From: an uncultured Lachnospiraceae bacterium | Lineage (GTDB): Bacteria > Bacillota > Clostridia > Lachnospirales > Lachnospiraceae | Direction: 5' to 3' | Assembly (NCBI GenBank): GCA_910589105.1 | Contig: CAJUST010000002.1 | Location: forward strand, 129,680 to 193,679 | Length of the DNA stretch: 64,000 bases | Part shown: piece after piece, positions 32,112 to 41,718 of the stretch | Numbering within the stretch: the stretch's first letter is position 1 | How the letters are laid out: each line of letters begins with the position of its first letter | The notes under the pieces: generated by a model | Database searches by the model: none | The model's input: only the letters and a program-made list of their open reading frames with translations | Told to the model about the DNA's origin: nothing | Translations under genes and position numbers: made by a program

Positions 32112-34431
32112 AATAAGAATACTTGCATATGCGTTAGGCGTGAGCATGGCAATTTCCGGCGTAATAAAACTTCTAGGCGCCGGGGCGCCGTATGGGACGT
32201 GGGATATATCGTTTTTAGAACTGGTAGATGGGGATTTTCAAAATAGCGCTTCTTTTGCCAGATATATTTCTTGCCGTCTGGAAGATTTTTTGTACATGGC
32301 TTGTGGAGATTATGTCGGCGGGTACGGGAATTTTGTATATCAGGATACGGTATATTCGGGCTATCAGGAAACGGGGATGTTAGAATATTTTGCCGAGGCC
32401 GAAGAAAACGAGGCAGTTTATGAAGGGGGCATATCCGACCGTCAAACGCAGAATGTGGAGGAGAACGGGCTGTCTAAGACAGAGAAAGAGAAGATCGCAA
32501 AAAATTACCATAACAACATAAAAGACGACAAAAACCTTTTGTACTGCATTTCTTATCAGGGAAAAGAGCTTTATTCGAATATGGATGAAAATGAGTGGGA
32601 GGGAGGGTTAGACAAACTTCCTTCGGGCTATAATTTTGCGCTTCAGTTTGACGGCGAAAAAGCGAAAGTTTTAAAAGGCGGGAGAGAGGTGGATATTTAC
32701 GGAGATGGCATTTACCATGAAGAAAACGACTGGAAAATTCCGGGCTATACGAATCTTCCTGTAAAAGAAAAATGGAAAGAGGCAGAGATAATCCTGTTTG
32801 CGGCAAAAGAACCGCTTTTATATACAGCAAACATTTATTGGGAAGACGGCTGGGCGTCCAACAATGAAACGTATGCGTTGTTCCAAGAATTTTTAAGCGC
32901 AAGGAAACAGTTTATGGAAGGCATTGCGTATAGCGTTGCAGGAATGGTTTTGCTTTTCTTTTATTTGATTAAGAAAAAAGAAAAACGGGAAGCCGGAAAG
33001 TTTATTGCAAACTATACAAGACGCATTTGGTTTGAGTGGAAAGCGCTTCTTTTTCTATTTGTGACAGTTGGCTGTTGTGTAATTTGTTTTGGGCGGAATG
33101 AGGAACTTGGGTTTTATGCGCAAGAAATGGCGGCGGAATTAGAATTGGGCGGCATTTCGTATAAAACATATGTTTTTTCCATGGCAGAATGGCTGTTTTC
33201 CAGAATGCAGGGAAATATTGCATTTGCGCTGTCTGTCTTTTGGGCATGGCATATCTTTATTTGTGATTTGCGTTATAATAAAGGCAGTTATAAAAACGGC
33301 TGGATAGGAAAAACAGCCGCGCTTTTAGAAGTAAAATCTTTACAGATGCCTTTTGCCAGACGTTTGGTAAAGCGGACATATGTCTGTTTCTATTTGACTT
33401 TGGCTTTATGCTTGCTGCTGTTCGCCTTGTTTCTTTGGACTTTGATCTTTGGCTGTCCGATCCAATATGTGGATTCCGGCGGGTGGATCGACACGGCAGG
33501 GGGAAACATTTGGATAACATTGCCGCTGTTTGCAGGAACTGCGTTAGCGGTTGCGCTTTTGTTAGCGGAATGCCGGTATTTGAAGAAATGTAAACAGATG
33601 GCGGCAGATTTGGATCTTTTGTCAGAACGCATTTCAGGCATCCGTCAGGGATCGTATACGCCTTCGGCATTTGAGGAAGATTCCGATATCCGTAAGATGG
33701 CAGAAGACCTTGACGAAATTAGTTTGGGATTGGAAACCGCAGTCGAAGAACGGATTCGAAGTGAGCGCATGAAAGTGGAGTTAATCGCAAATGTGTCCCA
33801 TGACATTAAAACGCCTTTAACCTCTCTTATCAGTTACATTCAGTTATTGAAGCAGGAGGAGGGGCTTGCAGAACATATTGCGGATTATATCCGTATTTTA
33901 GATGAAAAATCAGATCGGCTGAAAAATATGGTTCAGGACGTGTTTACAGTCAGTCAGGCTGCGGGCGGACAACTTGAGGTAAATATGGAGAAATTGGATC
34001 TAGGGAAACTTCTGTATCAGACGCTTGCGGATATGGACGAGGTGATCAATAAAAGTCCGGTTACAATAAAAACGGAGATTCCAAATGATCCGGTAATGGT
34101 TCAGGCAGATGGACAGCGAATGTACCGCGTGTTCCAAAATATCATCGGAAATGCGGTAAAGTATTCATTGGCCGGATCACGGGTATACTTGACACTGAAA
34201 GAAGAAGGGGAATTTGCGGCGGCCTGTGTGAAAAATACGTCCAGCCATGAGCTGTTGCATGGTTTGGATTTTACAGAACGGTTTTTCCGTGGGGATAAAA
34301 GCCGCACCGATGGAGGAAGCGGGTTAGGGCTTTCAATAGCGAAAAGTTTTACGGAAGCTTGCGGCGGTGAGTTTTGCCTTGAGACGAATGCGGATTTGTT
34401 TGTAGTGACAGTGCGGGTGAGAAAGGGATAA
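32083..34431 (+). CDS. Multipass sensor histidine kinase (second system)
   Basis: 782 aa. One N-terminal helix (about 11-32), an extracytoplasmic region to about 285, then about five further helices ('GIAYSVAGMVLLFFYLI', 'ALLFLFVTVGCCVICFG', 'TYVCFYLTLALCLLLFALFLW' and others), a HAMP-like linker, the H-box 'LIANVSHDIKTPLTSLISYI' (about 565), N-box 'FQNIIGNAVKYS' and G2 'GGSGLGLSIAKS'. The G1 Asp motif is degenerate. The start is TTG at 32083, inside the regulator gene, preceded by an AAGGTGGTG site; the next in-frame ATG would delete most of the first helix. Large for a kinase because of the extra membrane domain. Ligand unknown. Confidence 0.88.
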   Translation: MATKWKKLNKIRILAYALGVSMAISGVIKLLGAGAPYGTWDISFLELVDGDFQNSASFARYISCRLEDFLYMACGDYVGGYGNFVYQDTVYSGYQETGMLEYFAEAEENEAVYEGGISDRQTQNVEENGLSKTEKEKIAKNYHNNIKDDKNLLYCISYQGKELYSNMDENEWEGGLDKLPSGYNFALQFDGEKAKVLKGGREVDIYGDGIYHEENDWKIPGYTNLPVKEKWKEAEIILFAAKEPLLYTANIYWEDGWASNNETYALFQEFLSARKQFMEGIAYSVAGMVLLFFYLIKKKEKREAGKFIANYTRRIWFEWKALLFLFVTVGCCVICFGRNEELGFYAQEMAAELELGGISYKTYVFSMAEWLFSRMQGNIAFALSVFWAWHIFICDLRYNKGSYKNGWIGKTAALLEVKSLQMPFARRLVKRTYVCFYLTLALCLLLFALFLWTLIFGCPIQYVDSGGWIDTAGGNIWITLPLFAGTALAVALLLAECRYLKKCKQMAADLDLLSERISGIRQGSYTPSAFEEDSDIRKMAEDLDEISLGLETAVEERIRSERMKVELIANVSHDIKTPLTSLISYIQLLKQEEGLAEHIADYIRILDEKSDRLKNMVQDVFTVSQAAGGQLEVNMEKLDLGKLLYQTLADMDEVINKSPVTIKTEIPNDPVMVQADGQRMYRVFQNIIGNAVKYSLAGSRVYLTLKEEGEFAAACVKNTSSHELLHGLDFTERFFRGDKSRTDGGSGLGLSIAKSFTEACGGEFCLETNADLFVVTVRVRKG

Positions 34432-34444
34432 ACAGAATGTTTAG

Positions 34445-34545
34445 GGCTGTTGCAAAATATACGCTGTATACAGGATATGGAATGAAACCGGATAGGCCTT
34501 GTCCATAGTTTGTTGATAAGCGGTATTTTGCAGCGGTCTTTTTCT
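34445..34545 (+). terminator. Long-looped terminator-like structure; rest of gap to 34809 holds only a promoter
   Basis: 34445-34459 pairs with 34524-34538 (core tgcaaaata/tattttgca plus wobble pairs) and is followed by TTTTT. The loop of more than 60 nt makes it a weak terminator. The rest of the 378-bp gap shows only the promoter at 34681 and an unconvincing 80-codon frame. Confidence 0.4.
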
Positions 34546-34680
34546 ATGGTTACAAGTTTTAAAATACAGGAGGTAAAATGTAATGTTCTTTCCAGCGGCA
34601 ATCGAAGGTTTCGCATCAGCGCTTTTGGCCAGTCATGTTTGGTGAAATGGAAGGATTGTTGTTATCCGCATGAGATTTAT

Positions 34681-34709
34681 TTGCAAAATGAAGGCGTAAA
34701 TGGTATTAT
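34681..34709 (+). promoter_or_regulatory. Promoter of the LRR-VWA-MoxR operon
   Basis: TTGCAA (34681-34686), a 17-nt spacer and TATTAT (34704-34709) with an extended TGG. It leaves a leader of about 94 nt before the first gene. Confidence 0.65.
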
Positions 34710-34809
34710 TTTGTGTAATAAGAGGATCAAATGCCAGTTGGCTTTCAGGTGATGTTGTTTTATGCCGTCATCTGCGGCAGGAAGGTTGACAGAACGGGAG
34801 GGGTTTTGT

Positions 34810-35796
34810 ATGGAACACATTCAGGCTTGCCGTATGCTTTGGCAGGAGCGGGAGAACGGCGGGGCGTGTCTGTATCGTTTGTATGGAGCTTCTCCGCAGA
34901 TATGCCTGCCGTCACAGATTGCGGGGCGTCCCCTAGTGGAAGTCGCTCCGTATTGTTTTGCAAAAAATCCGCATATGCCACCGCCCCCTAAAATTAAAGA
35001 GACGATCGTGGGGGAAAAACAGGAAGTTTTCTTTTTAAAGGAATTATGCGGGACGGCAGTGGAGGAAGTGATTTTTCCGGATTCAGTGAAAAAAATAGGC
35101 GGTTACGCATTCTATAATTGTAAAAACTTGCGAAAAATACAGATGGGTCTGGCTTTGCGGGAAATTGGAAGCGATGCGTTTATGAATACGATTTCGTTTC
35201 ATTCGTTGGAGCTTCGCTGTGGGGCTTTTGAGGAAAGCGGGATACGGCAGATTTTAAGCCGGATTTCTTCGGATATAAGCGTGAAGTTTCTTACGCAAGA
35301 CAAGACGCAGGCTCTTTTGTTTTATCCTGAATATTATGAAACGTATGATGAGATAGCTCCGGCGCATTTGTTTGGCAGGCAGATCCGCGGGGAAGGCTTT
35401 CGGGCGAGACAGCGCATCAAGGACGGCTGTGTGGATTTTGACGGATACGACGCCATATTTCCTCAGGCCTGCGTGGAGGAGACAGAACGCGTTTTAGGGC
35501 AGATGGCGCTTGGGCGGCTGAGGTATCCGTGTGGATTACAGGAGAAATGCAAAAACAGGTATCGGGAATATGTCAAAGAGCATATAGGAGGAATTGCGGC
35601 GCGTCTGGTTAGGGAAAAATCTTTGGATACGATACAATTTCTATTGGAAGAAGAATTGCTTTCTTTGGCGGCGTTATCGGAATGCGCGCTTCTTGCCGCA
35701 GAAACAGGCTGGACGCAGGGCGCGGCATATATTTTGCAAATGGCGGCAAGGAAACGGGAGACAAAGAAAAACAGGTACGAATTTGACTTAGATTAG
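34810..35796 (+). CDS. Cytoplasmic leucine-rich-repeat (LRR_5) protein
   Basis: 328 aa, no signal peptide. The central part carries BspA-type LRR_5 repeats ('EEVIFPDSVKKIGGYAFYNCKNLRKIQM', 'LREIGSDAFMNTISFHSLEL'). The C-terminal 70 residues are helical and ankyrin-like ('SLDTIQFLLEEELLSLAAL', 'ALLAAETGWTQGAAYILQMAA'). GGAGG 8 nt before ATG at 34810 decides the start over 34762. LRR_5 proteins are usually surface proteins; an intracellular one next to a VWA/MoxR pair may be a target-recognition or adaptor factor. Function unknown. Confidence 0.75.
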   Translation: MEHIQACRMLWQERENGGACLYRLYGASPQICLPSQIAGRPLVEVAPYCFAKNPHMPPPPKIKETIVGEKQEVFFLKELCGTAVEEVIFPDSVKKIGGYAFYNCKNLRKIQMGLALREIGSDAFMNTISFHSLELRCGAFEESGIRQILSRISSDISVKFLTQDKTQALLFYPEYYETYDEIAPAHLFGRQIRGEGFRARQRIKDGCVDFDGYDAIFPQACVEETERVLGQMALGRLRYPCGLQEKCKNRYREYVKEHIGGIAARLVREKSLDTIQFLLEEELLSLAALSECALLAAETGWTQGAAYILQMAARKRETKKNRYEFDLD

Positions 35797-35866
35797 GCAG
35801 GCGGCATTTGATGTTTGGGCAAATTCCATGGAATGAGTTTTGTACACGCGGTTGGGAGGCAGAGTG

Positions 35867-37171
35867 ATGGCGCATAAACAGACGCAGACAGAATGGGAAG
35901 AAGAAATGTCAAAAAAAATCCTGACATTTGTACGGCATGAGCTTTATCTGGATTTACGTTTTATGGAGCCGGCATTGTCGGCGTTTGCATACCGCAGGGC
36001 AGACGGGCTTTTGACCCTTGCGTCAAATGGCGTATGCCTGTTTTTTTCTGAGGAGCCGACGCTTCGGATTTTTGAGAAAAACAGCAGATTTTTAAACCGC
36101 GTGTATTTGCACAGCGCGCTTCACTGCCTGTTCCGCCATCTTTGGCAGACAGGCGGCCGCAACTTAAGCCTGTTTTATCTTGCGTGTGACATTGCGGTGG
36201 AATTTACGATTGATTCATTGGAAAAAGAAAGCGTGAAACGCGCGTTAAGCTGGCTTAGGCTTGATGTTTACAACAGTTTAAAATCCCAAAATACAGCAGT
36301 TTCCGCCGCCACTGTATACCGTTTTCTTCAAACCTGCAGCCAAGAAAAAATAGAAGCGTTAAAAAAGGAATTTTATACGGACGATCACAGGTTTTGGCCA
36401 AAAGAAAACGAAATGCAGACGCCATGTGTGATAGAAGCAAGGAAAAATTGGGATAAAATCGCGCGTCAGACGTCTTTGGAGAAAAAACGGAAAGGAGAGG
36501 ACGCCGGCGATGGAGAAAAAGTATTTTCTGCGCAGATACGGGCAGGCGCCCAGAGGAGAAGTTATCGCAAGTTTCTCCGGAAATTTGCCGTTCTTTTGGA
36601 GGAAACGCAGTTGGACTTAGATGAATTTGATTTGGGCAGCTATTCTTACGGACTTCGTTTATATGGGAACCTTCCGTTCGTGGAGCCGTTAGAGACAAAA
36701 GAGACGCATAAGATTCGGGAATTTGTCGTTGTGATTGATACAAGCGATTCGACAAGCGGAGCGTTAGTGGAAGGGTTTTTGAAAGAAACGTATTCCATAT
36801 TGACAGAGAGCCATAGTTTTTCTGGCCGTTTTACGATACGGATTCTGCAATGTGACGATAAAGTCAGGACGGACGATACGGTCCATAACCAAAAAGAACT
36901 GGCGCAGTGGATGGAAACAATGCAGATTACAGGCGGCGGCGGAACAAATTTTTGTCCGGCGTTTGCATATATCAATGAGCTGGCGGCCAAAGGAGCAGGC
37001 AGGCTGCCGGACGGGTTATTGTATTTTACGGACGGAAAGGGAATTTATCCGAAAACGAAACCAAAATACCGGACGGCGTTTTTGTATTTAGACGAGTATG
37101 ACGACGCGGCGGCGCCGCCATGGGCAATGCGTCTGAAATTAAATATGGAGGAATTTCTGAATGAACATTAA
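35867..37171 (+). CDS. VWA-like domain protein (DUF2201/COG3864 type)
   Basis: 434 aa. N-terminal metallopeptidase-like helical DUF2201 region ('RVYLHSALHCLFRHLW', which aligns with the degenerate HExxH-like helix), a Lys-rich linker, and a C-terminal von Willebrand A-like domain with the MIDAS loop 'VVIDTSDSTSG' and 'GGGGTNFCPAF'. VWA proteins with MoxR ATPases form chaperone-like metal-dependent complexes. Start at 35867 is set by GGAGG 8 nt upstream; ATG 35840 has none. Overlaps the ATPase gene by 11 nt, so the two are translationally coupled. Confidence 0.82.
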   Translation: MAHKQTQTEWEEEMSKKILTFVRHELYLDLRFMEPALSAFAYRRADGLLTLASNGVCLFFSEEPTLRIFEKNSRFLNRVYLHSALHCLFRHLWQTGGRNLSLFYLACDIAVEFTIDSLEKESVKRALSWLRLDVYNSLKSQNTAVSAATVYRFLQTCSQEKIEALKKEFYTDDHRFWPKENEMQTPCVIEARKNWDKIARQTSLEKKRKGEDAGDGEKVFSAQIRAGAQRRSYRKFLRKFAVLLEETQLDLDEFDLGSYSYGLRLYGNLPFVEPLETKETHKIREFVVVIDTSDSTSGALVEGFLKETYSILTESHSFSGRFTIRILQCDDKVRTDDTVHNQKELAQWMETMQITGGGGTNFCPAFAYINELAAKGAGRLPDGLLYFTDGKGIYPKTKPKYRTAFLYLDEYDDAAAPPWAMRLKLNMEEFLNEH

Positions 37172-38654
37172 AGAGGCAAAAGAAGAATTGAAACATACAG
37201 CAGACGCTTATTTAGCAAAAGATGAGCTGGGGGAATACCGGATTCCCCGTATCCGTCAGCGTCCCGTTTTTTTAATCGGCCCGCCGGGGATTGGGAAAAC
37301 GCAGATTATGGAACAGGTGGCAAAAGAATGCAGAATTGGGCTTGTTTCCTATACGATTACGCATCATACGCGGCAGAGCGCCGTCGGGCTTCCGTATATC
37401 CGTGAAAAGACCTTTCAGGGGAAGGATTTTTCTGTTACGGAATATACGATGAGCGAAATTCTTGCAAGCATTTATCAGTATATGGAAGACACAGGGCTAA
37501 AGGAAGGGATTTTATTTATTGATGAAATCAACTGCGTTTCGGAAACGCTTGCGCCGACCATGCTTCAGTTTTTGCAGCGCAAAACATTTGGGAACCAAGC
37601 GGTTCCGGAAGGGTGGCTGATTATAGCGGCGGGCAATCCGCCGGAGTATAATAAATCGGTGCGTGAATTTGATATGGCGACATTAGATCGCGCGCGCTGC
37701 ATTACGGTGGAAGCGGATTACCGCGTTTGGAAAGAATATGCGAAAAGCAGGAAGATACATGGCGCGCTGATGAGTTATTTAGAAATCCGGCAGAATAATT
37801 TTTACCGTGTGGAAGCGGACGTGGACGGGATACAATATGTGACGGCAAGGGGGTGGGAGGATTTTTCCCATCTTTTATATGCGTATGAAGAAAAACAATT
37901 ACCGGTATCAGATGAAGTTGTCTATGAATATCTGCATCACAGAGAGGTGGCGGAGGACGTTGCGGCTTATCTGGATTTGTACCGGAAATATCAAGACGAT
38001 TATGGAATTGGGGAAATCCTTAGAGGGAAAGTCAAACCTTCTGTGTTTGTAAGGATTAAAGGCGCAGCGTTTGACGAGCGCCTAAGTGTGGTAAATCTGC
38101 TTTTGGACGGTCTGGCGGCATATTTTCGGGCTGTTTTTTTGGAGCGGCGTCTGACCGACGGCTTTTTTGATTTTTTAAAGTCTTACCGTGTGGGTATGCA
38201 GCAGGGTGGCGAGCCGCTTTTGGAATATGAATCCCGTCTTTGCAAAATAGAGGAGACATTTCAGAAAGAAGATCGGGAGGGATTTTTGGACAGGGAAGGG
38301 CGGTTCCTGAAAAAACGTTTGATTTCCCTGTTAAAAAAAGGAAAACCAACGCAGGAAAATCTGTCTGAAAAAGAGGCGTTTGACTTTGCAAGAAACTGTT
38401 TTGAAGGGCAGAAAGGGAAACTGATACAGGCAGAAACGCAAGCGGCGCAGGCGTTAGAGTATGCGTTTGATTTTATGGAAGAAGCGTTTGGACAGGGGGA
38501 AGAACTGGTGGTGTTTGTTACGGAGCTTTCAGTCAGCAGGGAAGCGGCGGCGTTTTTGTCTGAGAATGTTTGTGAGCGGTATCTGGTGTATAACAGGCAG
38601 CTTTTAATTGGGAGCAGAAAACAGGAGCTGTTGTCAGAAATCCGCAGAGAGTGA
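37161..38654 (+). CDS. MoxR-type AAA+ ATPase
   Basis: 497 aa. AAA+ core in the first 240 residues: Walker A 'FLIGPPGIGKTQIMEQVA', Walker B 'GILFIDEINCVSETLAP', sensor 1 'LIIAAGNPPEYNKSV', arginine-finger area 'ATLDRARCITVEADYRVW'. The C-terminal half is helical and not assigned. MoxR ATPases pair with VWA proteins to remodel or activate client enzymes. The partner is encoded just upstream with overlap. Client proteins are unknown; the LRR protein and the downstream ABC-class ATPase are candidates for the same pathway. Confidence 0.88.
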   Translation: MNIKEAKEELKHTADAYLAKDELGEYRIPRIRQRPVFLIGPPGIGKTQIMEQVAKECRIGLVSYTITHHTRQSAVGLPYIREKTFQGKDFSVTEYTMSEILASIYQYMEDTGLKEGILFIDEINCVSETLAPTMLQFLQRKTFGNQAVPEGWLIIAAGNPPEYNKSVREFDMATLDRARCITVEADYRVWKEYAKSRKIHGALMSYLEIRQNNFYRVEADVDGIQYVTARGWEDFSHLLYAYEEKQLPVSDEVVYEYLHHREVAEDVAAYLDLYRKYQDDYGIGEILRGKVKPSVFVRIKGAAFDERLSVVNLLLDGLAAYFRAVFLERRLTDGFFDFLKSYRVGMQQGGEPLLEYESRLCKIEETFQKEDREGFLDREGRFLKKRLISLLKKGKPTQENLSEKEAFDFARNCFEGQKGKLIQAETQAAQALEYAFDFMEEAFGQGEELVVFVTELSVSREAAAFLSENVCERYLVYNRQLLIGSRKQELLSEIRRE

Positions 38655-38707
38655 GAAATATGGTTATTTAATGGAATTGTTTTATGAATAGAAAGGAAAT
38701 GGAAGTT

Positions 38708-40405
38708 ATGAAAAGAGCAGAAGATTTAAGGGAACTTTTGGGAAGGATAGACCGCAGGGGGTATCCGGCTTATAAGGATACGGCGGGCAGGTATCAGTTT
38801 CAGAAGTATACGCTGTCGATTGATCATGTTCAGGGAGATCCGTTTGCCGCGCCTTCAAAGGTAAGTGTGGCTGTCAGCGGCGATAAGTCGGGATTTTCAG
38901 AAGAATGCTATTGCAATGCGTGGAGGAAGGCGGCCATTCAAGATATGCTGATTAGGCGTTTTTATGAAAAGGCGGGTTCCTTTTCTTTTCAGGCGAAGGG
39001 GTCGGGAAAAAGCGGAATGATTGCTGTCAGCCGTCCGTCCCAGAAAGTTTTGGAACGGAGCGCCTGCCAGATAAACGGTAAAAATGGGGAGATTGTGTTC
39101 CGGCTGGAAATTGGTTTTCCGGCAAATGGAAGGACGGTTAATTCAAGGGAGCTGGAAAAGATATTATTCCGGTTTTTGCCGGAATGTGTGGAAGGGGCTT
39201 TGTTTGCCAAGGCGTATCAGAAAAAACAGGTGGATAGCGTGATTGCCTTGGCAGATGACCAGCAGTTTATCCGTGAGGAGTTGAAGAAACGGAATTTAGC
39301 GGCGTTTGTAGCAAATGGCGCAATACTGCCGCGGGCGTCGGGAGTGTCGGATAAGCCGATGAAAGGGGCGGTGAAGTTTATGGCTCCGCCGACGATGGAA
39401 GTTTCTATGAAGCTTCCGCATAAAGGGGAAATTTTAGGCATGGGGATTCGTCAGGGCATTACGCTTGTCGTCGGGGGCGGATATCATGGAAAATCTACGT
39501 TATTAAAAGCCTTAGAAGCCGGCGTGTATAATCATATTTCCGGAGATGGGCGAGAATATGTGGTGACAAATGACACGGCGGTGAAAATCCGGGCAGAGGA
39601 CGGGCGAAGCGTGAAAAAGACGGATATTTCAATGTTTATCGGGACATTGCCGAATGGAAAGGATACGAAAGCGTTTTCGACGGAGGATGCGAGCGGGAGC
39701 ACGTCTCAGGCGGCGAATATGGTGGAAGCGATGGAAGCGGGCGCGGAGGTGTTTTTAATTGATGAGGACACGTCGGCTACGAATTTTATGATCCGTGACG
39801 ACTTAATGCAACGGGTGGTGCATCGGGATTCTGAGCCGATTACGCCGTTTATTGACCGCGTAAAGGAGCTGTATGGGCAATTTGGGATTTCAACGATTTT
39901 AGTGGCGGGAAGTTGTGGATCTTACTTCCATAAGGCAGATACAGTCATTCAGATGAACCAGTATGCCCCAGTAGACGTGACGGATTTTGCAAAACAGGAA
40001 GCGGCGCAATTTCCGCTTGGAAACGTCCCGCTTCAGGCGGCTGTAAAACCGGACTTTCAGCGGATGCTTTTTTCCCAGAAAAACGGGGGAAAGGACCGTG
40101 ACAGAATGAAAGTGAAAACAATGGGGACGGACGCCGTTTCGATTGATCGGGAGACGATTGACTTGCGTTATGTTGAGCAGATAGCAGATACGGAACAGGT
40201 GGTTATGCTTGGGGCGATTGTGAAATTTATACTGTTAAATCCGGCGCTTGCCAAGAAGACGCTTGTGGAGCTGGTGGATTATATCAGTGAGACGCTTGAG
40301 AAAAAAGGCATGGAAGGGATTTATGGAGGAAGGTATCTTCCGACGGGGCTTGCGCTTCCAAGAAGGCAGGAAATTTTTGCCTGCTTAAACCGGTATCGGA
40401 AATAA
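38708..40405 (+). CDS. Predicted ABC-class ATPase (COG3044)
   Basis: 565 aa. N-terminal 'DLRELLGRIDRRGYPAYKD' and 'DHVQGDPFAAPSKV' are typical of COG3044. The nucleotide-binding part has the P-loop 'VVGGGYHGKSTLLKALEAGVY' region, signature-like 'STEDASGSTSQAANMVEA' and Walker B 'EVFLIDEDTSATNFMIRDD'. No membrane segments, so it is a soluble ATPase, not a transporter. Cellular role unknown in the family. Start at 38708 follows AAAGGAAATGG; ATGs at 38684 and 38699 are weaker. It is 53 nt after the MoxR gene and may belong to its operon. Confidence 0.82.
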   Translation: MKRAEDLRELLGRIDRRGYPAYKDTAGRYQFQKYTLSIDHVQGDPFAAPSKVSVAVSGDKSGFSEECYCNAWRKAAIQDMLIRRFYEKAGSFSFQAKGSGKSGMIAVSRPSQKVLERSACQINGKNGEIVFRLEIGFPANGRTVNSRELEKILFRFLPECVEGALFAKAYQKKQVDSVIALADDQQFIREELKKRNLAAFVANGAILPRASGVSDKPMKGAVKFMAPPTMEVSMKLPHKGEILGMGIRQGITLVVGGGYHGKSTLLKALEAGVYNHISGDGREYVVTNDTAVKIRAEDGRSVKKTDISMFIGTLPNGKDTKAFSTEDASGSTSQAANMVEAMEAGAEVFLIDEDTSATNFMIRDDLMQRVVHRDSEPITPFIDRVKELYGQFGISTILVAGSCGSYFHKADTVIQMNQYAPVDVTDFAKQEAAQFPLGNVPLQAAVKPDFQRMLFSQKNGGKDRDRMKVKTMGTDAVSIDRETIDLRYVEQIADTEQVVMLGAIVKFILLNPALAKKTLVELVDYISETLEKKGMEGIYGGRYLPTGLALPRRQEIFACLNRYRK

Positions 40406-40510
40406 GAAAAAGGAAGAAAATTTTCATCTTGCATTTATTCATTAATTCTCCATAACTTCTTGAGAAATTCTTAATTTCGCAAGTTTTTACGTATTTTAGA
40501 AAAAAATTAT

Positions 40511-40538
40511 TTGAAAAATGGAAGCATTTGTATATAAT
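40511..40538 (+). promoter_or_regulatory. Promoter of mbl
   Basis: TTGAAA (40511-40516), a 16-nt spacer and a perfect TATAAT (40533-40538), leaving a leader of about 76 nt. Confidence 0.6.
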
Positions 40539-40620
40539 AAGAATATATATGCAAAAATAAGATTAAACTCACAGTATGTGTTCAGAATAAATTGCAGAAG
40601 GATGAAAGGGGAACATTTTA

Positions 40621-41616
40621 ATGGTTTCAACAGATATAGGGATTGATTTAGGTACAGCAAGTATTTTGGTATATATTAAAGGCAAAGGGGTTGTGTTAAA
40701 AGAACCATCGGTAGTTGCGTTTGACAGAGATACAAATAAAATTAAAGCGATTGGCGAAGAAGCGCGCCTGATGTTAGGCAGGACGCCGGGGAATATTGTG
40801 GCGGTACGGCCATTGCGGCAGGGCGTTATTTCAGATTATACCGTTACGGAAAAAATGATAAAATACTTTATTCAAAAAGCAATCGGCAAAAAGAACTTCA
40901 GGAAGCCCAGAATTAGCGTCTGCGTGCCAAGCGGCGTGACGGAAGTGGAGAAAAAGGCGGTGGAAGATGCGACGTACAATGCAGGCGCAAGGGAAGTTAT
41001 GATTATCGAGGAGCCGATTGCGGCGGCGATTGGAGCAGGCATTGACATAGCGAGGCCTTGTGGGAATATGATTGTGGACATTGGGGGCGGCACGGCGGAT
41101 ATTGCCGTTATTTCGCTTGGAGGCTCTGTTGTCAGCACGTCAATTAAAATTGCAGGAGATGATTTTGACGAAGCGATTGTGCGTTATATGAGGAAAAAAC
41201 ATAACCTTTTAATTGGGGAAAGAACCGCGGAAGACATTAAAATAAAAATTGGCTCCTGTTTTCCAAACGGGCACAATGAAACAATGGACGTGCGTGGGCG
41301 GAATCTTGTGACAGGGCTTCCAAAGACGGTTTCCGTGTCATCAGAGGAGACGGAGGATGCGCTGCGCGAGCCTACTTTGCAGATTGTGGAAGCGGTTCAC
41401 AGCGTATTGGAAAAAACCCCGCCGGAATTAGCGGCGGACGTTGCAGACCGTGGAATTGTACTGACCGGAGGCGGAGCCTTGCTTAGAGGCTTAGAAGAAC
41501 TGTTAGAGGACAGGACGGGCATTAGCACCATTACCGCAGAACAGCCGATGACCTGCGTGGCAATCGGTACGGGCAAATTTGTAGAATTTTTGGCTGGAAA
41601 AAGAGATGATGACTAA
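40621..41616 (+). CDS. mbl: MreB/Mbl-type actin-like cell-shape protein
   Basis: 331 aa, actin fold. Phosphate 1 'DIGIDLGTASILVYIKGKG', phosphate 2 'NMIVDIGGGTADIAVISLGG', adenosine 'GIVLTGGGALLRGLEELL', and 'CVPSGVTEVEKKAVEDAT'. It forms membrane-bound filaments that guide elongation-wall synthesis. Followed by two flagellar rod genes, the same order as mbl-flhO-flhP in Bacillus subtilis; hence mbl rather than mreB of the mreBCD operon. Confidence 0.9.
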   Translation: MVSTDIGIDLGTASILVYIKGKGVVLKEPSVVAFDRDTNKIKAIGEEARLMLGRTPGNIVAVRPLRQGVISDYTVTEKMIKYFIQKAIGKKNFRKPRISVCVPSGVTEVEKKAVEDATYNAGAREVMIIEEPIAAAIGAGIDIARPCGNMIVDIGGGTADIAVISLGGSVVSTSIKIAGDDFDEAIVRYMRKKHNLLIGERTAEDIKIKIGSCFPNGHNETMDVRGRNLVTGLPKTVSVSSEETEDALREPTLQIVEAVHSVLEKTPPELAADVADRGIVLTGGGALLRGLEELLEDRTGISTITAEQPMTCVAIGTGKFVEFLAGKRDDD

Positions 41617-41718
41617 ACTATCGGTAAAAGATTGCCGATAATATACTATAAACTATTTTTGGGCATTCAAGGATGAAACACAGTTCAGGGATGAAGCAGA
41701 CAGGAAGGAGAACTGTAA

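Noticed and set aside
34510..34752. 80-codon frame between the second kinase and the LRR gene
   Set aside because: It overlaps the terminator-like structure and the promoter of the LRR operon, and the peptide has no recognisable features.
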